Assembly: GCA_023432655.1 (NCBI GenBank)
Contig: JAEYUK010000215.1
Coordinates: 1 to 7,425, forward strand
DNA from: Pseudomonadota bacterium
GTDB lineage: Bacteria; Bdellovibrionota; Bacteriovoracia; Bacteriovoracales; Bacteriovoracaceae
DNA length: 7,425 nt
Reading direction: 5' to 3'
Positions within the stretch are counted from its first letter, which is position 1, and every line of letters begins with the position of its first letter. Shown piece after piece: positions 6,260-7,425 of this stretch. The notes under the pieces were generated by a model. That model was not told the DNA's origin, searched no databases, and saw nothing but the letters and a program-made list of their open reading frames with translations. A program made the position numbers and the translations under genes.

Positions 6260-7425
6260 TTTTTTTATTAGCTCAATATCTTCTTTGAGCTTTTTATTTT
6301 CATCTTTAAGTGAAGCCACTTCACGTTCTAGTTCTTTTACTCTGGTATTCATCCCTTGATTCATGGTCATGAATAGTTTTTGATTTTCTTCCAGCTTTTG
6401 GTGATGCTCTTTGAAAGCTTCTACTAAGAGTGCTACGACGTTCCCGTATTTGACCGCCTTAATGCCATCAACCTCAGACGTCACTACCAGATTCGGTTCA
6501 ACAGCTTCTACTTCTTGAGCAATAAAACCAATTTCATGCTTTCCGTCTTGCTTCCAATCGAATTCAACACCTCGAAGGGCGAGAACCTTTTCAGAAGAGT
6601 TTTCAATTGTTTCGATGTTTTCTTTTAAACGGCGATCAGATGTATATAAGTAAGCTGTGGCCTTCACGTTACCGGCAACATCTAATCTTTCAGAGGGAGC
6701 AACTGAACCTATTCCTAGAAGACCAGTGGTCGTTAACACCATTTTGTTCCCACTATTATAAAAACCTAAATCAGTCGATCCCGGATTGCCCGCTCCCGTT
6801 CCAATGACCCAAGAGGTTCCGTTGGCCACAGAGTAGTATTCTGCCTGGGCACCAGCACCAGCAGCTTCGACTCGGATTTGAGTATTAGTACCGGATTGCA
6901 CGTGGAATTGACTAACCGGTGAAGCCGTTCCCACACCCACACGACCATCTCCACGCACGACAAAACGGCTGTTACCATTTGAACGAGCATTAAAAATGTA
7001 CGTTGCAGCGTCAGTAGATGCAGTATAAACCTGAAGACCATTGGCATTTGTCTGTGTACCAGAGTTAAAAAAGCTGGCAACATAACCTCCGGCAGTGACT
7101 TGCCAATTCATTCCACCGGGTCCGATGCCGCTTCCATTTGGTGCAGCAAGAGTTCCAGTATCACCAAGATTAATGGAGGTATTGGCGAGTAGACCAGAAG
7201 GTGAAGAAGTTCCAATCCCCACTTGTCCAGCAGTATAGGAAATATTATTTGAACCATCTTTAATCCACTGACCATTGCTTCCCAGTGTCGCAAGTTCACT
7301 GTCATTAGAAGATATTTGACCTTGAAGTTTTCCCAATGCCTGTACAAGAGAATCAGTGGCCGTAAGCCCAGCCGACGGAAGCGGCACGTAGGATGTCATA
7401 AGCGTTGACTGCATCAGCGCCGAAG
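6242..7425 (-). CDS. Tail-fibre-like trimeric fibre protein with C-terminal peptidase S74 chaperone (partial, 5' end outside window)
   Basis: The frame is open from the window edge. The first ATG (7414-7412, counted here as residue 1) is preceded in frame by sense codons for Ser-Ala-Leu, so the real start lies outside. The visible part has fibre-type repeats: VGIGTSSP near 65-72, VGVGTASPVSQFHV near 159-172 and LGIGSVAPSERLDVAGNVKA near 233-252. The peptidase S74 intramolecular chaperone begins at SDRRLKENI (259-267) and includes EFDW, GFIAQEVE and VKYGNVVALLVEA. Ser259 and Lys264 keep the Ser-x4-Lys spacing of the autocleavage dyad in endosialidase-type chaperones. Residues about 334-390 form a charged heptad-like coiled coil ending in IKK. 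Such proteins trimerise and may release the chaperone after folding. In Bdellovibrio, chimeric fibre proteins of this general kind are involved in prey recognition; the same role here is inferred. A phage tail fibre is less likely, as no other phage genes are near. Confidence 0.88.
   Translation of the reverse strand, partial: SALMQSTLMTSYVPLPSAGLTATDSLVQALGKLQGQISSNDSELATLGSNGQWIKDGSNNISYTAGQVGIGTSSPSGLLANTSINLGDTGTLAAPNGSGIGPGGMNWQVTAGGYVASFFNSGTQTNANGLQVYTASTDAATYIFNARSNGNSRFVVRGDGRVGVGTASPVSQFHVQSGTNTQIRVEAAGAGAQAEYYSVANGTSWVIGTGAGNPGSTDLGFYNSGNKMVLTTTGLLGIGSVAPSERLDVAGNVKATAYLYTSDRRLKENIETIENSSEKVLALRGVEFDWKQDGKHEIGFIAQEVEAVEPNLVVTSEVDGIKAVKYGNVVALLVEAFKEHHQKLEENQKLFMTMNQGMNTRVKELEREVASLKDENKKLKEDIELIKKHLKIK

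Noticed and set aside
7412..7414. ATG at 7414 as the true start of the fibre protein
   Set aside because: Sense codons for Ser-Ala-Leu precede it in frame up to the window edge, there is no signal peptide after it, and the text following it looks like the middle of a fibre linker. The gene almost certainly begins outside the window.
6242..7425. Prophage or phage tail region
   Set aside because: The S74 fibre domain is phage-like, but the neighbours are a secreted fibrinogen-like protein and a two-component system; no baseplate, capsid, lysis or integrase gene is present.

Overview
All supportable genes in this window lie on the minus strand, so transcription runs from right to left. In that order they are: a phage-tail-fibre-like trimeric fibre protein (5' end outside the window), a secreted protein with four fibrinogen-like modules, a single-domain response regulator, a soluble PAS-GAF-GAF histidine kinase, a beta-phosphoglucomutase-like HAD hydrolase, and csaA (3' end outside the window). 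Coding density is very high. The junctions are 1, 50, 1, 3 and -4 nt, and no stretch over 50 nt lacks a gene. No RNA gene, mobile element, CRISPR array or convincing terminator was seen.

Organism: a moderate GC content, a peptidase S74 fibre protein ending in a coiled coil, and a secreted YCDxxxxGGGW protein together suggest a Gram-negative bacterium of the Bdellovibrionota/Bacteriovoracales type (Bacteriovorax or Peredibacter-like predators). This rests on recalled protein style, not on a search, and is only moderately certain.

Right half (about 3451-7425): a surface or adhesion cassette. The fibre protein has short IGT-type beta-repeats and a C-terminal S74 intramolecular chaperone with an intact Ser-Lys dyad. 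One base after its stop codon begins a 929-residue exported protein with four tandem fibrinogen-like modules. Module 1 keeps the Ca2+-site and disulfide signature of animal ficolin/fibrinogen P domains. Modules 2 and 3 are a matched pair of another subtype, and module 4 differs from both. The start codon of this gene sits inside a perfect 7-bp inverted repeat.

Left half (1-3400): a compact signalling operon. A receiver-only protein is followed 1 nt later by a histidine kinase with no membrane segment, then a HAD phosphatase/phosphomutase, then csaA, which overlaps the HAD stop as ATGA. The 50-nt gap at 3401-3450 is the only place in the window with room for a separate promoter. Whether the two halves form one transcription unit cannot be decided from sequence alone.

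The most interesting candidate is the coupled pair of fibre and multi-module fibrinogen-like lectin next to a sensory phosphorelay. A role in recognising other cells or glycans is an inference.
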